From: an uncultured bacterium
Lineage (GTDB): Bacteria > Bacillota > Clostridia > Peptostreptococcales > Anaerovoracaceae
Direction of reading: 5' to 3'
NCBI GenBank assembly: GCA_905214195.1
Contig: CAJMLH010000032.1
Location: 1 to 26,008, forward strand
Length of the DNA: 26,008 nt
Shown here: positions 14,526 through 22,197 of the stretch, piece by piece
How positions within the stretch are numbered: the first letter of the stretch is position 1
How the letters are laid out: the number at the start of each line of letters is the position of its first letter
The notes under the pieces: model-generated
What the model was told of the DNA's origin: nothing
Database searches by the model: none
Seen by the model: the letters and a program-made list of their open reading frames with translations, nothing else
Position numbers and translations under genes: made by a program

Positions 14526-15172
14526 GGTATACATAAGTTGACGAATGCTCTGAAAAAATCACGATCATCCAAAAGTTCAGGATGCCATTGCACACCTATG
14601 ATATTGCCTCTTTCTATAGCTTCCGGCATGCCATCTTCGGAAGTGACGGTTATGTTAAATCCGGGAGCAACATCCATTACAGCCTGATTGTGGAAAGAAT
14701 TTATGAGAAGCATATCCTTTTGATGAACTCTATATAGGAATGAATCCTCTTTGACAAAGGCCTTGTGCATCTTGTCAGGAGTTAAGTGATTGGAAACTTG
14801 TTGATGGAGAGTTCCGCCGAAATATACATTGATTGATTGCAGACCGCCGCATATACCAAGTATGGGTTTGTTGGCTTTGGAAAAGGCTTTTATAAGAGCC
14901 ATATCGCCTTTGTATTCATCAGTGCCGTAATCCTTACCGTCCATTGGCAGGTGATTGTAATATGAGGGGTTTATATCTGTAAAACTGCCGGGAAGAATAA
15001 GGCCTTCGCAAAGACTTGTAACCGTGTCAAGATTTTTTTCAGAAATCACAGGGAGCAAAAGGATTCCCATATCGTCGAATATTTTTTTGAAATATGAAGT
15101 AATATATAGTCTGTCATCAAACGGTTTTTCTGAAGATTCATGTTCCATTCTTGTTGCTATTGCAAGTATCAT
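14519..15172 (-). CDS. Gamma-glutamyl-gamma-aminobutyrate hydrolase-like protein (peptidase C26)
   Basis: A 217-residue class-I glutamine-amidotransferase fold. Nucleophile C108 in GICGG, histidine and glutamate in QWHPELL, and NSFHNQAV, a hallmark of the PuuD/C26 group. The early EGLILPGSFTDINP segment is also typical. PuuD cleaves gamma-glutamyl-GABA in putrescine breakdown, but no other putrescine gene is near and C26 enzymes vary in substrate, so the specific role is open. AGGAGG upstream; starts in an ATGA overlap with the LOG gene, so the pair is one operon. Confidence 0.82.
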   Translation of the reverse strand: MILAIATRMEHESSEKPFDDRLYITSYFKKIFDDMGILLLPVISEKNLDTVTSLCEGLILPGSFTDINPSYYNHLPMDGKDYGTDEYKGDMALIKAFSKANKPILGICGGLQSINVYFGGTLHQQVSNHLTPDKMHKAFVKEDSFLYRVHQKDMLLINSFHNQAVMDVAPGFNITVTSEDGMPEAIERGNIIGVQWHPELLDDRDFFRAFVNLCIPK

Positions 15173-15714
15173 GTTGTTGCCTCCTTTTCTATGTAATCAA
15201 GTATTGAATTTATATTGTCGTAAACCATTAGAATGTTTTCAGAGCCGGAACGCATGAAACCCTCATCTGACGCATGTTTCATCATTTCGCAAAGAGAGTC
15301 GTAATATCCGTTTATGTTGAATACAGCCACAGGTTTACTGTGACGGCCAAGTTGCTTTAGTGTAAGTATTTCAAAGAGTTCCTCAAAAGTACCGATGCCG
15401 CCGGGGACTGCTATAAAAGCATCTGAACGATCTTCCATAATTTGTTTTCTCTCACGCATGGTATCGGTGAAGATAAATTCGTTACAGCTGTTATGTAGTA
15501 TGCCCGGTTTGTCAAAAAAACGAGGAGCAATTCCGACGGAAAATCCACCTGCGTTTTGTACACCTCTTACAGCAGCGCCCATAAGACCGCTTGTACCGCC
15601 TCCGAATACGAGGCTGTGCCCTCTTGTCGCCATAGTTTTACCTAATTCAAAAACTGCGTTCCAATATTTTTGGTTTATATTGTCACTGCTTGCACCGTAA
15701 ATACAAATGTTCAT
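15169..15714 (-). CDS. LOG-family phosphoribohydrolase (cytokinin-activating-enzyme family)
   Basis: A 181-residue Rossmann-fold protein of the TIGR00730/LOG type. VFGGGTSGLMGAAVRG and PGGIGTFEELFEILTLKQLG are the two signature motifs. Lonely Guy proteins split the N-glycosidic bond of nucleoside 5'-monophosphates, giving free bases and ribose 5-phosphate; some Firmicutes homologues were mislabelled lysine decarboxylases. In bacteria the substrate is likely a purine monophosphate. The start follows GGAGGT on the minus strand. First gene of a two-gene operon with its own promoter. Confidence 0.9.
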   Translation of the reverse strand: MNICIYGASSDNINQKYWNAVFELGKTMATRGHSLVFGGGTSGLMGAAVRGVQNAGGFSVGIAPRFFDKPGILHNSCNEFIFTDTMRERKQIMEDRSDAFIAVPGGIGTFEELFEILTLKQLGRHSKPVAVFNINGYYDSLCEMMKHASDEGFMRSGSENILMVYDNINSILDYIEKEATT

Positions 15715-15734
15715 AAATTTACCTCCGATATTAT

Positions 15735-15762
15735 ATTATAGGTAGACAGGAAAAAAAGTCAA
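15735..15762 (-). promoter_or_regulatory. Sigma-A promoter for the LOG/C26 operon
   Basis: On the minus strand TTGACT (15757-15762), 16-nt spacer, TATAAT (15735-15740). Start of transcription near 15728 would leave a leader of about 13 nt, with GGAGGT (15721-15726) almost at the mRNA 5' end. Confidence 0.7.
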
Positions 15763-15780
15763 TGTAGGAATAGAAAAATC

Positions 15781-16608
15781 ATGTGTAAAAAGAACAAAAA
15801 GAAAACAATCATAATATTATTTATAACGGTTGCCTTGTTAATAGCGATAGCTTTTTCACCCTTAGGCTCATATGGTTTAAGTATTGGAGCTATGAAAATA
15901 TACAGCTGTTCAGAGGCGTCAAACAGTTATATGAGTGAAAAGGGCATAGATATAGAAATGCCGTCAGGTGACGGATGGTATCCTTTTGTCATGACTTTTA
16001 ATGCGGACAGTGAGTTTAGAAGATTTTCGCTTGGAAAAGCAAATCATTTGACAATAATGTATAATTTCCCTGAATTTGATTTGAAAAAAGGGTGCAGCAA
16101 AATTTATGACGATAAGTCTCCTTATTACAGCAGCTTTTACGGAGCTTACTGCGTCGACGGTGATTTCGGGTTTGATGAAAGCGGAAAGCTTGACGAAAAG
16201 ATGGCGGGACTTGTTCCTAAGTATGATTACACCAAGTTGGTCTTAAGGGATTTGGGACTTTCAGAAGAGGAACAAGTATTTGACTGGAAAGTCAATGGAA
16301 CAGTAGCTAATTCAGAGGTTGCAGGAACAATAGGATGGCAAACGGTCGATGCAGAACTGACAGTAAACGGACTTTTGCATGAAAAGAAAGAATACTTGAG
16401 AAATTACATTCAGTACGGAGTTCCTAAATATGAAGTTTCTGAAGCTTTTGCTCCCGTAAATATGAAAGGAAGAGTGTATGGAAAGTATTTTGAGGAAAAG
16501 GATGTAAGTATATATTTTTATGTGATATCCTGCGATGAAGAAGTTATTGAACAATGCGATAAAGAAATTTTGAAGAAAAGTAAAATATCAATAACACAGA
16601 AAGAATAA
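15781..16608 (+). CDS. Exported or membrane-anchored protein of unknown function
   Basis: 275 residues. N-terminus MCKKNKKK is basic, followed by one hydrophobic segment (about 9-28, TIIILFITVALLIAIAFSP), i.e. a signal anchor or uncleaved signal peptide. The remainder is soluble with many aromatic residues (WYPFVMTFNADSEF, YNFPEFD, PYYSSFYGAYC). No family is recognised. It stands alone, divergent from the LOG operon and convergent with pckG. The Shine-Dalgarno is poor (TAGGA). It could be a lineage-specific cell-surface protein. Confidence 0.6.
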   Translation: MCKKNKKKTIIILFITVALLIAIAFSPLGSYGLSIGAMKIYSCSEASNSYMSEKGIDIEMPSGDGWYPFVMTFNADSEFRRFSLGKANHLTIMYNFPEFDLKKGCSKIYDDKSPYYSSFYGAYCVDGDFGFDESGKLDEKMAGLVPKYDYTKLVLRDLGLSEEEQVFDWKVNGTVANSEVAGTIGWQTVDAELTVNGLLHEKKEYLRNYIQYGVPKYEVSEAFAPVNMKGRVYGKYFEEKDVSIYFYVISCDEEVIEQCDKEILKKSKISITQKE

Positions 16609-16704
16609 TAATTGTTATCCTTAATATGAAGTTGTTGGACCGCCGGTGGGTATTGGCTGGGTTTGACCACAAAATTATGACTTAATATTGATATAGAATT
16701 AAAA
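16609..16704. other. Short gap without recognisable gene
   Basis: Between the unknown exported gene and the terminator. A small GC-richer patch (16637-16672) contains GGACCGCCGG and TGGCTGGG, but I find no stable hairpin or coding potential. Confidence 0.3.
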
Positions 16705-16739
16705 AACCGGACAGCTTTAATTTTAAAAACTGTCCGGTT
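16705..16739. terminator. Bidirectional terminator of pckG and the unknown gene
   Basis: AACCGGACAG (16705-16714)/CTGTCCGGTT (16730-16739), a perfect 10-bp stem. The A6 tract at 16701-16706 gives a U-run on the minus strand for pckG, and AGTTTTATT follows on the plus strand for the exported-protein gene. Confidence 0.82.
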
Positions 16740-16773
16740 AGTTTTATTATCAATTATATCGGAAACGGAAACT

Positions 16774-18537
16774 TTAATACAGATCAAGTTCCAGTTTTGC
16801 AAGTGAAGCAATTAACTCATCAGGCATATGATCAAATTTTGCATACCATTCTTTGATGTTTGCAAGCTCATTTTTCCAAGTTTCCTTGTCAACGGTAAGG
16901 ATTTCGTTAAGTTTATCCTCATCAACATCTATTCCCTCAAGATCAAGATCTTCTTTCTTAGGAACATATCCGAGCGGTGTTTCCACTGCGTCTGCCTTGC
17001 CCTCACAGCGGTCGAGAGCCCAGAGGAGAGCACGCATGTTGTCTCCGAAGCCCGGCCATATGAAGTTACCCTCGTCATCTCTGCGGAACCAGTTTACATT
17101 GAATATCTTAGGCGGATTTGTCATCTTTTTGCCCATATCAATCCAGTGCTGGAAATAGTCGCCCATGTGGTATCCGCAGAACGGAAGCATTGCCATAGGG
17201 TCGTAACGAACCACGCCGACTGCGCCGTTTGCTGCTGCGGTGGTTTCTGAGGACATCTTTGAGCCCATGAATACACCGTGGTTCCAACTCTTGGATTGGC
17301 AGATAAGCGGTTCTGCCTTGGCACGGCGGCCGCCGAATATTATTGCACTGATAGGAACTCCCTCGCCTGTGAAGAATTCAGGTGCGATGGAAGGGCAGTT
17401 CTCGGCAGGAGCTGTGAATCTTGAGTTTGGATGAGCGCCCTTTTCTGTCGCAGTATCCTTGCTCCAAGGGTTGCCCTGCCAGTCCTCTCCGTTGGTTGGA
17501 GCAGGCTGATCCAGACCTTCCCACCATACTGTGTTGTCGTCTAAATCTCTGCATACATTGGTGTATATAGTGTTTTTCTTTGTAGTCATGAGAGCATTAT
17601 TGTTGGTTTTGCTGTTGGTGCCCGGAGCTACTCCAAAGAAACCGTTTTCAGGATTTACCGCATAGAGTCTGCCGTCTTTACCTATACGCAGCCAAGCTAT
17701 GTCGTCTCCTATTGTATATGCCTTATAGCCTTTTTTCTTAAGGTGTTCAGGCGGGATGAGCATTGCCAGATTGGTTTTGCCGCATGCACTTGGGAAAGCT
17801 GCGCTGATGTAGCGCTTTTCACCGTTAGGACTTTCGATACACAGTATTAACATGTGTTCTGCCATCCATCCTTCTTCTTTTCCAAGCCATGAACCGATTC
17901 TGAGTGCCAGACATTTTTTGCCTAAAAGGACATTGCCGCCATATGCGGAATTGATGCTCCAGATTGTGTTGTCCTCAGGGAAGTGGGCTATGTATTTGTT
18001 TTCGGCATCTATCTGAGCTTTTGAATGAAGACATTTAACGAAGTCTGCGCCTTTATTCAGCTCCTCTATTACCGCATCGCCCACATGGGTCATGATATGC
18101 ATTGAAAGCACTACATATATGGAGTCAGTAAGTTCTATACCTATCTTTGAAAACCCAGTACCGGGGATTCCCATAGAAAAAGGAATTGCATACATTGTGC
18201 GGCCTTTCATTGAATCTTTGAAAAGGGGACGCATTTTAGCATACATTTCATCTTTTTGAACCCAGTTGTTGGTAGGACCTGCATCCTTTTGATAAGTGGT
18301 ACAGATTACTGTTCTTTTCTCATCTCTTGCGACATCTTTTGGGTGGGTTCTGTAATAGTAACAGCCGGGGAGTTTATCCTGATTCAGTTTTATCATCTCG
18401 CCTGTTGCGCAAGCTTCTTTTCTGAAAATATCAAGCTGTTCTTCTGAGCCGTCAAGCCATACGATTTCTTTTGGATTCGTAAGTTCGGCACATTCTTTTA
18501 CCCAGTCCAATACACGGTTGTTCTTAATCTCGATCAT
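16774..18537 (-). CDS. pckG: Phosphoenolpyruvate carboxykinase (GTP)
   Basis: 587 residues, normal for GTP-type PEPCK. FPSACGKTN (248-256) holds the reactive C252 and the P-loop lysine K254. FFGVAPGTNSKTN is the family C-terminal motif. IGDDIAWLRIGKDGRLYAVN is the metal/oxaloacetate region. Reaction: oxaloacetate + GTP to phosphoenolpyruvate + GDP + CO2, used for gluconeogenesis or, in fermenters, in the reverse direction to fix CO2. The monomeric GTP form is less common than the ATP form (pckA) in Firmicutes. It has a strong promoter, an adjacent palindrome and a shared terminator, so it is a monocistronic, probably regulated unit. The Shine-Dalgarno is GGAGAGG. Confidence 0.97.
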   Translation of the reverse strand: MIEIKNNRVLDWVKECAELTNPKEIVWLDGSEEQLDIFRKEACATGEMIKLNQDKLPGCYYYRTHPKDVARDEKRTVICTTYQKDAGPTNNWVQKDEMYAKMRPLFKDSMKGRTMYAIPFSMGIPGTGFSKIGIELTDSIYVVLSMHIMTHVGDAVIEELNKGADFVKCLHSKAQIDAENKYIAHFPEDNTIWSINSAYGGNVLLGKKCLALRIGSWLGKEEGWMAEHMLILCIESPNGEKRYISAAFPSACGKTNLAMLIPPEHLKKKGYKAYTIGDDIAWLRIGKDGRLYAVNPENGFFGVAPGTNSKTNNNALMTTKKNTIYTNVCRDLDDNTVWWEGLDQPAPTNGEDWQGNPWSKDTATEKGAHPNSRFTAPAENCPSIAPEFFTGEGVPISAIIFGGRRAKAEPLICQSKSWNHGVFMGSKMSSETTAAANGAVGVVRYDPMAMLPFCGYHMGDYFQHWIDMGKKMTNPPKIFNVNWFRRDDEGNFIWPGFGDNMRALLWALDRCEGKADAVETPLGYVPKKEDLDLEGIDVDEDKLNEILTVDKETWKNELANIKEWYAKFDHMPDELIASLAKLELDLY

Positions 18538-18608
18538 TTCTCTTCCTCTCCGTCGATTGTTAAGATATTAAGTCTGTTTTACAAACTTTTGTACTGTATT
18601 ACATATTT

Positions 18609-18637
18609 ATTTTAACACCGCCCAAAGTGCTTTTCAA
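18609..18637 (-). promoter_or_regulatory. Sigma-A promoter for pckG
   Basis: On the minus strand TTGAAA (18632-18637), 17-nt spacer, TAAAAT (18609-18614), about 70 nt before the pckG start. The leader of about 65 nt holds no obvious hairpin. Confidence 0.7.
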
Positions 18638-18668
18638 GTTAATATTAACCAAACTTGTTTTTGACAAG
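18635..18668. promoter_or_regulatory. Nested palindromes beside the pckG -35 box
   Basis: GTTAATATTAAC (18638-18649) is a perfect 12-bp palindrome directly upstream of the -35. It is enclosed by CAAGTT (18635-18640) and AACTTG (18652-18657), and followed by the inverted repeat CTTGT/ACAAG (18654-18658 and 18664-18668). This looks like a cluster of regulator binding sites for catabolite- or redox-type control. AT-rich DNA makes chance palindromes easier, but the nesting and location are notable. Confidence 0.45.
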
Positions 18669-18696
18669 ATTAACACACAAAAAACTTTAAAAAAAT

Positions 18697-18727
18697 AAAA
18701 ACCATGGGAGACACATCCATGGTTTTT
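18697..18727. terminator. Terminator of rpsT (bidirectional)
   Basis: AAAAACCATGG (18697-18707)/CCATGGTTTTT (18717-18727), an 11-bp stem with a 9-nt loop. On the minus strand it gives TTTTTATTTTTTT after the stem, a good exit for rpsT, and it insulates the pckG promoter. Confidence 0.78.
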
Positions 18728-18776
18728 TTGCTCATGCTGTGCATTTAACTTATGCACGGGTGGGGACGGGTGAGAC

Positions 18777-19049
18777 TTATTTTGCTGCTTTTGCAGCGTT
18801 GAATCTTTTTGTTAATCTTGAAACTTTTCTTGAAGCGGCATTCTTTGAAATAGTATTCTTTGAAGCAGCCTGCATAAGTTTCTTTTCTGCAAGGCGAAGC
18901 TGCTGTGCTGCTTGTTCGAAGTTGCCTTCTTCTAAAGCTGCATCGAAGCTCTTTAAAACAGTTTTGAGATGATTTTTAACTCTTCTGTTTCTTGCAGTTT
19001 TCTTGTCGATAACTCTGATTCTTTTCTTTGCGGATTTGATGTTTGCCAT
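18777..19049 (-). CDS. rpsT: 30S ribosomal protein S20
   Basis: 90 residues starting MANIKSAKKRIRVIDKKTAR, the standard S20 N-terminus, very basic and helical, ending in alanine-lysine repeats typical of the family. S20 binds 16S rRNA helices 9 and 44 early in assembly. It is a single-gene unit with its own promoter, a leader hairpin and a terminator. ATG 19049 has a purine-rich GTGGGG upstream, a weak Shine-Dalgarno, consistent with translational control of S20 known in other bacteria. Confidence 0.97.
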   Translation of the reverse strand: MANIKSAKKRIRVIDKKTARNRRVKNHLKTVLKSFDAALEEGNFEQAAQQLRLAEKKLMQAASKNTISKNAASRKVSRLTKRFNAAKAAK

Positions 19050-19082
19050 AAATTGTTACCCCACTTTTCTTAAATTTCAGCA

Positions 19083-19103
19083 ATCTTGCCGTTTAGACAA
19101 GAT
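19083..19103 (-). promoter_or_regulatory. Leader hairpin of rpsT
   Basis: ATCTTG (minus strand, 19098-19103) pairs with CAAGAT (19083-19088) around a 9-nt loop, between promoter and start, about 34 nt before the ATG. S20 is autoregulated in E. coli at translation; whether this stem takes part is an inference. Confidence 0.4.
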
Positions 19104-19118
19104 AAATTCGCAACATAT

Positions 19119-19147
19119 ATTCTATATGATTATCGCTTGAAATGCAA
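19119..19147 (-). promoter_or_regulatory. Sigma-A promoter for rpsT
   Basis: On the minus strand TTGCAT (19142-19147), 17-nt spacer, TAGAAT (19119-19124). Confidence 0.6.
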
Positions 19148-19265
19148 GGAAAATTTTGTGTTTTGGAGTATGCCGGGTGTAGGGATGAAAACATACCTGT
19201 TTTTTGAAAATATAACTTGATATTTCATGGCCGAAAAAGTCATTTTACAAGTAATAATGCTCTTC

Positions 19266-19295
19266 TTGACAATTAGCCCTGCTCCATTGTAAACT
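19266..19295 (+). promoter_or_regulatory. Sigma-A promoter for the YczE-thrC-molybdenum operon
   Basis: Consensus TTGACA (19266-19271), 18-nt spacer, TAAACT (19290-19295), 27 nt before the preferred start at 19323. No further promoter or terminator was seen until the window end, so it may drive all seven downstream genes. The rest of 19148-19265 shows nothing I can name. Confidence 0.6.
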
Positions 19296-19322
19296 TATCA
19301 TATGACTAAATTTGGAGGCAAG

Positions 19323-20048
19323 ATGAGCAAAGAAAATGCAACTGTAAGAGGCCGTGGAATAGCCATTGAATATACACAGAGAACAATAAGGCTTATATTT
19401 GGACTTTTTTTGTATGGACTGGGGTCGTATATGGGCATACAGGCAAATGTCGGATTGGCGCCATGGGAGGCTTTCAGTATGGGAATATTTTATAAAACCA
19501 ATATCTTGTATGGCGATATAGTAGTGCTTACAGGAGTGGTCATTATAGTAATAGATTTTATTCTGAAAGAAAAAATAGGTTTCGGAACAGTATTAAATGC
19601 CATCATGATAGGTAAAGTTGTTGACCTTTGCAATTGGCTTGATTTTATACCTAAGATGCATAACTTTGCAGTAGGAGTTTTAGTACTTTTGGCAGGTCAG
19701 GTGGTGATATGTATCGCCAGTTATTTTTATATAGGTGCGGGACTGGGGTGTGGTCCGAGAGACGCATTGATGGTAGCCATGGGCAAAAGACTTCATAAAT
19801 TGCCTATTGGTTTGGTAAGGGGTATCCTTGAGGGAACGGTGCTTCTCATCGGTTGGCTGATGGGAGCTAAGGTAGGAATCGGAACAGTTATAGCTGTATT
19901 CGGGATAGGAACCATAATGGAATATACATTCAGAATACTGCATTTCGATGTAAAAGCCATAAAGCACGAGGATTTTGCAGATACCGTAAGAAGAATCCGA
20001 GGCAGCCGTAAGGGAAAGTCACAAGAGCAAAGCGGCTTACAGAGCTGA
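19323..20048 (+). CDS. YczE/YitT-family multipass membrane protein
   Basis: 241 residues from ATG 19323, chosen because TTGGAGG at 19312-19317 is 5 nt upstream; the ATG at 19302 lies before that Shine-Dalgarno. About five membrane segments: 25-45, 55-75, 85-105, 115-140, 165-200. Family motifs ANVGLAPWEAFSMGI and GAGLGCGPRDALMV are typical of YczE (DUF161-type) proteins, whose function is unknown. The C-terminus (after about 205) is soluble and charged. It starts the operon with thrC 20 nt downstream. Confidence 0.82.
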   Translation: MSKENATVRGRGIAIEYTQRTIRLIFGLFLYGLGSYMGIQANVGLAPWEAFSMGIFYKTNILYGDIVVLTGVVIIVIDFILKEKIGFGTVLNAIMIGKVVDLCNWLDFIPKMHNFAVGVLVLLAGQVVICIASYFYIGAGLGCGPRDALMVAMGKRLHKLPIGLVRGILEGTVLLIGWLMGAKVGIGTVIAVFGIGTIMEYTFRILHFDVKAIKHEDFADTVRRIRGSRKGKSQEQSGLQS

Positions 20049-20068
20049 TAAAAGAGAGGAGCAAATAG

Positions 20069-21577
20069 ATGAAATACGAAAGCACAAGAGGAAGCAGTGA
20101 TTATAAAAGCAGTACAGAGGCTATTATAAGAGGCCTTGCAGAAGATAAGGGCCTTTATGTTCCGGAAACTATTCCGGAGCTTCCGGTTGATATAGAGGAA
20201 ATGAAAGGTATGACTTATCAGCAGATAGCCTATGAGATAATTCATGCGTATTTTGATGAATATACAGATGATGAGATGAAAGCATGTATTGAGGGTGCAT
20301 ATGACAGCAAGTTTGAGGCGCCTGAGGTAGTGCCTGTAAAGAAAGCAGGCGGTGCGTATTTCCTTGAACTTTATCATGGCAAGACTGCTGCATTTAAGGA
20401 TATGGCTCTGTCCATACTGCCGTACCTTATGACAACCGCATGCCGCAAAGAAGGTGAAAAAAACAAGATATGCATACTTACAGCTACTTCCGGAGACACA
20501 GGAAAAGCTGCTTTAGAGGGATTTGCAGATGTTGACGGCACGGAGATAATCGTTTTTTATCCCGAGAATGGTGTAAGCGAAGTTCAGCAAAGACAGATGG
20601 TATCCCAGGAGGGAGCAAATACTCATGTTGCAGCCATAAAGGGAAACTTTGACGATGCACAGACAGGAGTAAAGAAGATATTTGCCGATGAAGCCATCAA
20701 GGATACACTTGCTGATAAGGGAATCAAGCTTTCGTCTGCCAACTCCATAAATATAGGAAGACTTGTTCCGCAGGTAGCATACTATGTATACAGCTATGTA
20801 AAGCTGATTGAGGATGGTGCTCTTAAAAAGGGAGATGCCATGAATATAGTAGTACCTACAGGCAATTTCGGAAATATTTTGGCTGCTTATCTTGCAGGAA
20901 AAATGGGAATCCCTGTCGGAAAACTAATATGCGCATCCAATGAAAATAAAGTTTTGACGGATTTTATAAGAACCGGGATTTATGATGCAAGAAGAGAATT
21001 CCACCTTACAAGCTCGCCGTCTATGGACATATTGATCTCCAGCAACCTTGAGAGATTGTTATATTTGCTCAGTGACAGAGACGGACAGGCTGTAAACCGT
21101 TGGATGTCAGACTTGGAAGAAAAAAAGATATACGAAGTTTCTGCTGATGTGAAAGAAAAAATGAAAGATTTTTACGGTGGATTCTGCACCGAAGAGGAAA
21201 CAGAAGAAACTATAGCCAAACTTTGGGATGAAGATAAGTATCTGGTGGATACTCATACCGCAGTTGCATATAAAGTTTACAGAGACTATGTTGAAGAAAC
21301 AGGAGACGACAGACCTGCTGTAATCGCTTCTACGGCAAGTGCATATAAGTTTGCTCAAAGTGTCGCAAAGGCATGTGGATTAGATGAACTTAAAGTTGCC
21401 GAAATGGCGAAAACCGACAAGGAAGTAACAGGCTTTGATTATGTAAAAGCATTGGCAAAACTGACTGGAGTAAAGGTTCCGTCAGGTCTTGCAGACCTTG
21501 AGAATAAGCCGGTTCTTCATAATACGGTTTGTGAAAAAGATAAGATGGCAGATGTGGTTTTGGAGGTCTTGAGATAA
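20069..21577 (+). CDS. thrC: Threonine synthase
   Basis: 502 residues, the long-form class (about 500, as in E. coli and yeast-type) with the N-terminal DYKSSTEAIIRGLAEDKGLY segment. K110 in HGKTAAFKDMA is the pyridoxal-phosphate lysine, TATSGDTGKAALEGFA binds phosphate, and NSINIGRLVPQVAYYVY is characteristic. It converts O-phosphohomoserine to threonine. Shine-Dalgarno GAGAGGAG. It sits first of the core of the operon with no other threonine gene nearby. Its stop TAA shares a base with the next ATG. Confidence 0.96.
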   Translation: MKYESTRGSSDYKSSTEAIIRGLAEDKGLYVPETIPELPVDIEEMKGMTYQQIAYEIIHAYFDEYTDDEMKACIEGAYDSKFEAPEVVPVKKAGGAYFLELYHGKTAAFKDMALSILPYLMTTACRKEGEKNKICILTATSGDTGKAALEGFADVDGTEIIVFYPENGVSEVQQRQMVSQEGANTHVAAIKGNFDDAQTGVKKIFADEAIKDTLADKGIKLSSANSINIGRLVPQVAYYVYSYVKLIEDGALKKGDAMNIVVPTGNFGNILAAYLAGKMGIPVGKLICASNENKVLTDFIRTGIYDARREFHLTSSPSMDILISSNLERLLYLLSDRDGQAVNRWMSDLEEKKIYEVSADVKEKMKDFYGGFCTEEETEETIAKLWDEDKYLVDTHTAVAYKVYRDYVEETGDDRPAVIASTASAYKFAQSVAKACGLDELKVAEMAKTDKEVTGFDYVKALAKLTGVKVPSGLADLENKPVLHNTVCEKDKMADVVLEVLR

Positions 21578-22197
21578 TGAAAAAGGCAGTAAACCCACAA
21601 GGGGAGAGCACCGCTCATGCGTGTGAAAGTCTTCCCGGTGGATACGAACTGTTTAAAAGAATAGACCTTACCAAAGACCGCAGTTCATTGATTGCCATAA
21701 ATATTTGGAGTTTAGCAGCAGCATTGGCGATGGTTTTGCCGATGCTGTTTGTGCATCCGATAAAATATGCTTTCGATATGGATATGGGAAAAATCCTGTT
21801 TTGCATTAGTGCGACCATTGTGGGAATGACAGTATATCTGTTTTTACATGAGGGAGTACACGGTATATTCATAAGATTATTTACAGGCAGCAGCGCCGCA
21901 TTTGGTTTCGACCTTAAACACGGCATGGCATATGCCTTTAGTTCATGGTATTTTAAGAAGCTGCCGTATATAACGATTGCACTTGCACCTTTGGCAGTCT
22001 GGGGGATTGTACTTACCCTAATGCTTTCGGATATTGATGAAACTTATTTTTGGTATTTATATATAGTGCAGATATTTAATGTGACCGGAAGTGCCGGGGA
22101 TATTTATGTTTCATGCATAGCGGCAAGAATGCCGAAAGATGTTCTCGCCCACGATATGGGGACTGCCATGGAATTTTACAGAAAGACGGAATTATGA
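21577..22197 (+). CDS. DUF3267-type membrane protein with HExxH motif
   Basis: 206 residues, start in the TAATG overlap with thrC, with GGAGG at 21562-21566. Four hydrophobic segments: about 40-60, 73-90, 130-150, 155-175. HEGVH (91-95) is an HExxH zinc-type motif in a membrane-adjacent position, FLHEGVHGIF, and GxAYAFSSWYFKK follows, typical of DUF3267 proteins, some of which are described as metalloprotease-like. No function is established. The stop overlaps the moeA start (ATGATGA), so it is translationally linked to the molybdenum genes. Confidence 0.72.
   Translation: MKKAVNPQGESTAHACESLPGGYELFKRIDLTKDRSSLIAINIWSLAAALAMVLPMLFVHPIKYAFDMDMGKILFCISATIVGMTVYLFLHEGVHGIFIRLFTGSSAAFGFDLKHGMAYAFSSWYFKKLPYITIALAPLAVWGIVLTLMLSDIDETYFWYLYIVQIFNVTGSAGDIYVSCIAARMPKDVLAHDMGTAMEFYRKTEL

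Noticed and set aside
19160..19215. Hairpin with GTATG/CATAC arms before TTTTTT
   Set aside because: Only five pairs with a long loop, no gene ends next to it on the plus strand.
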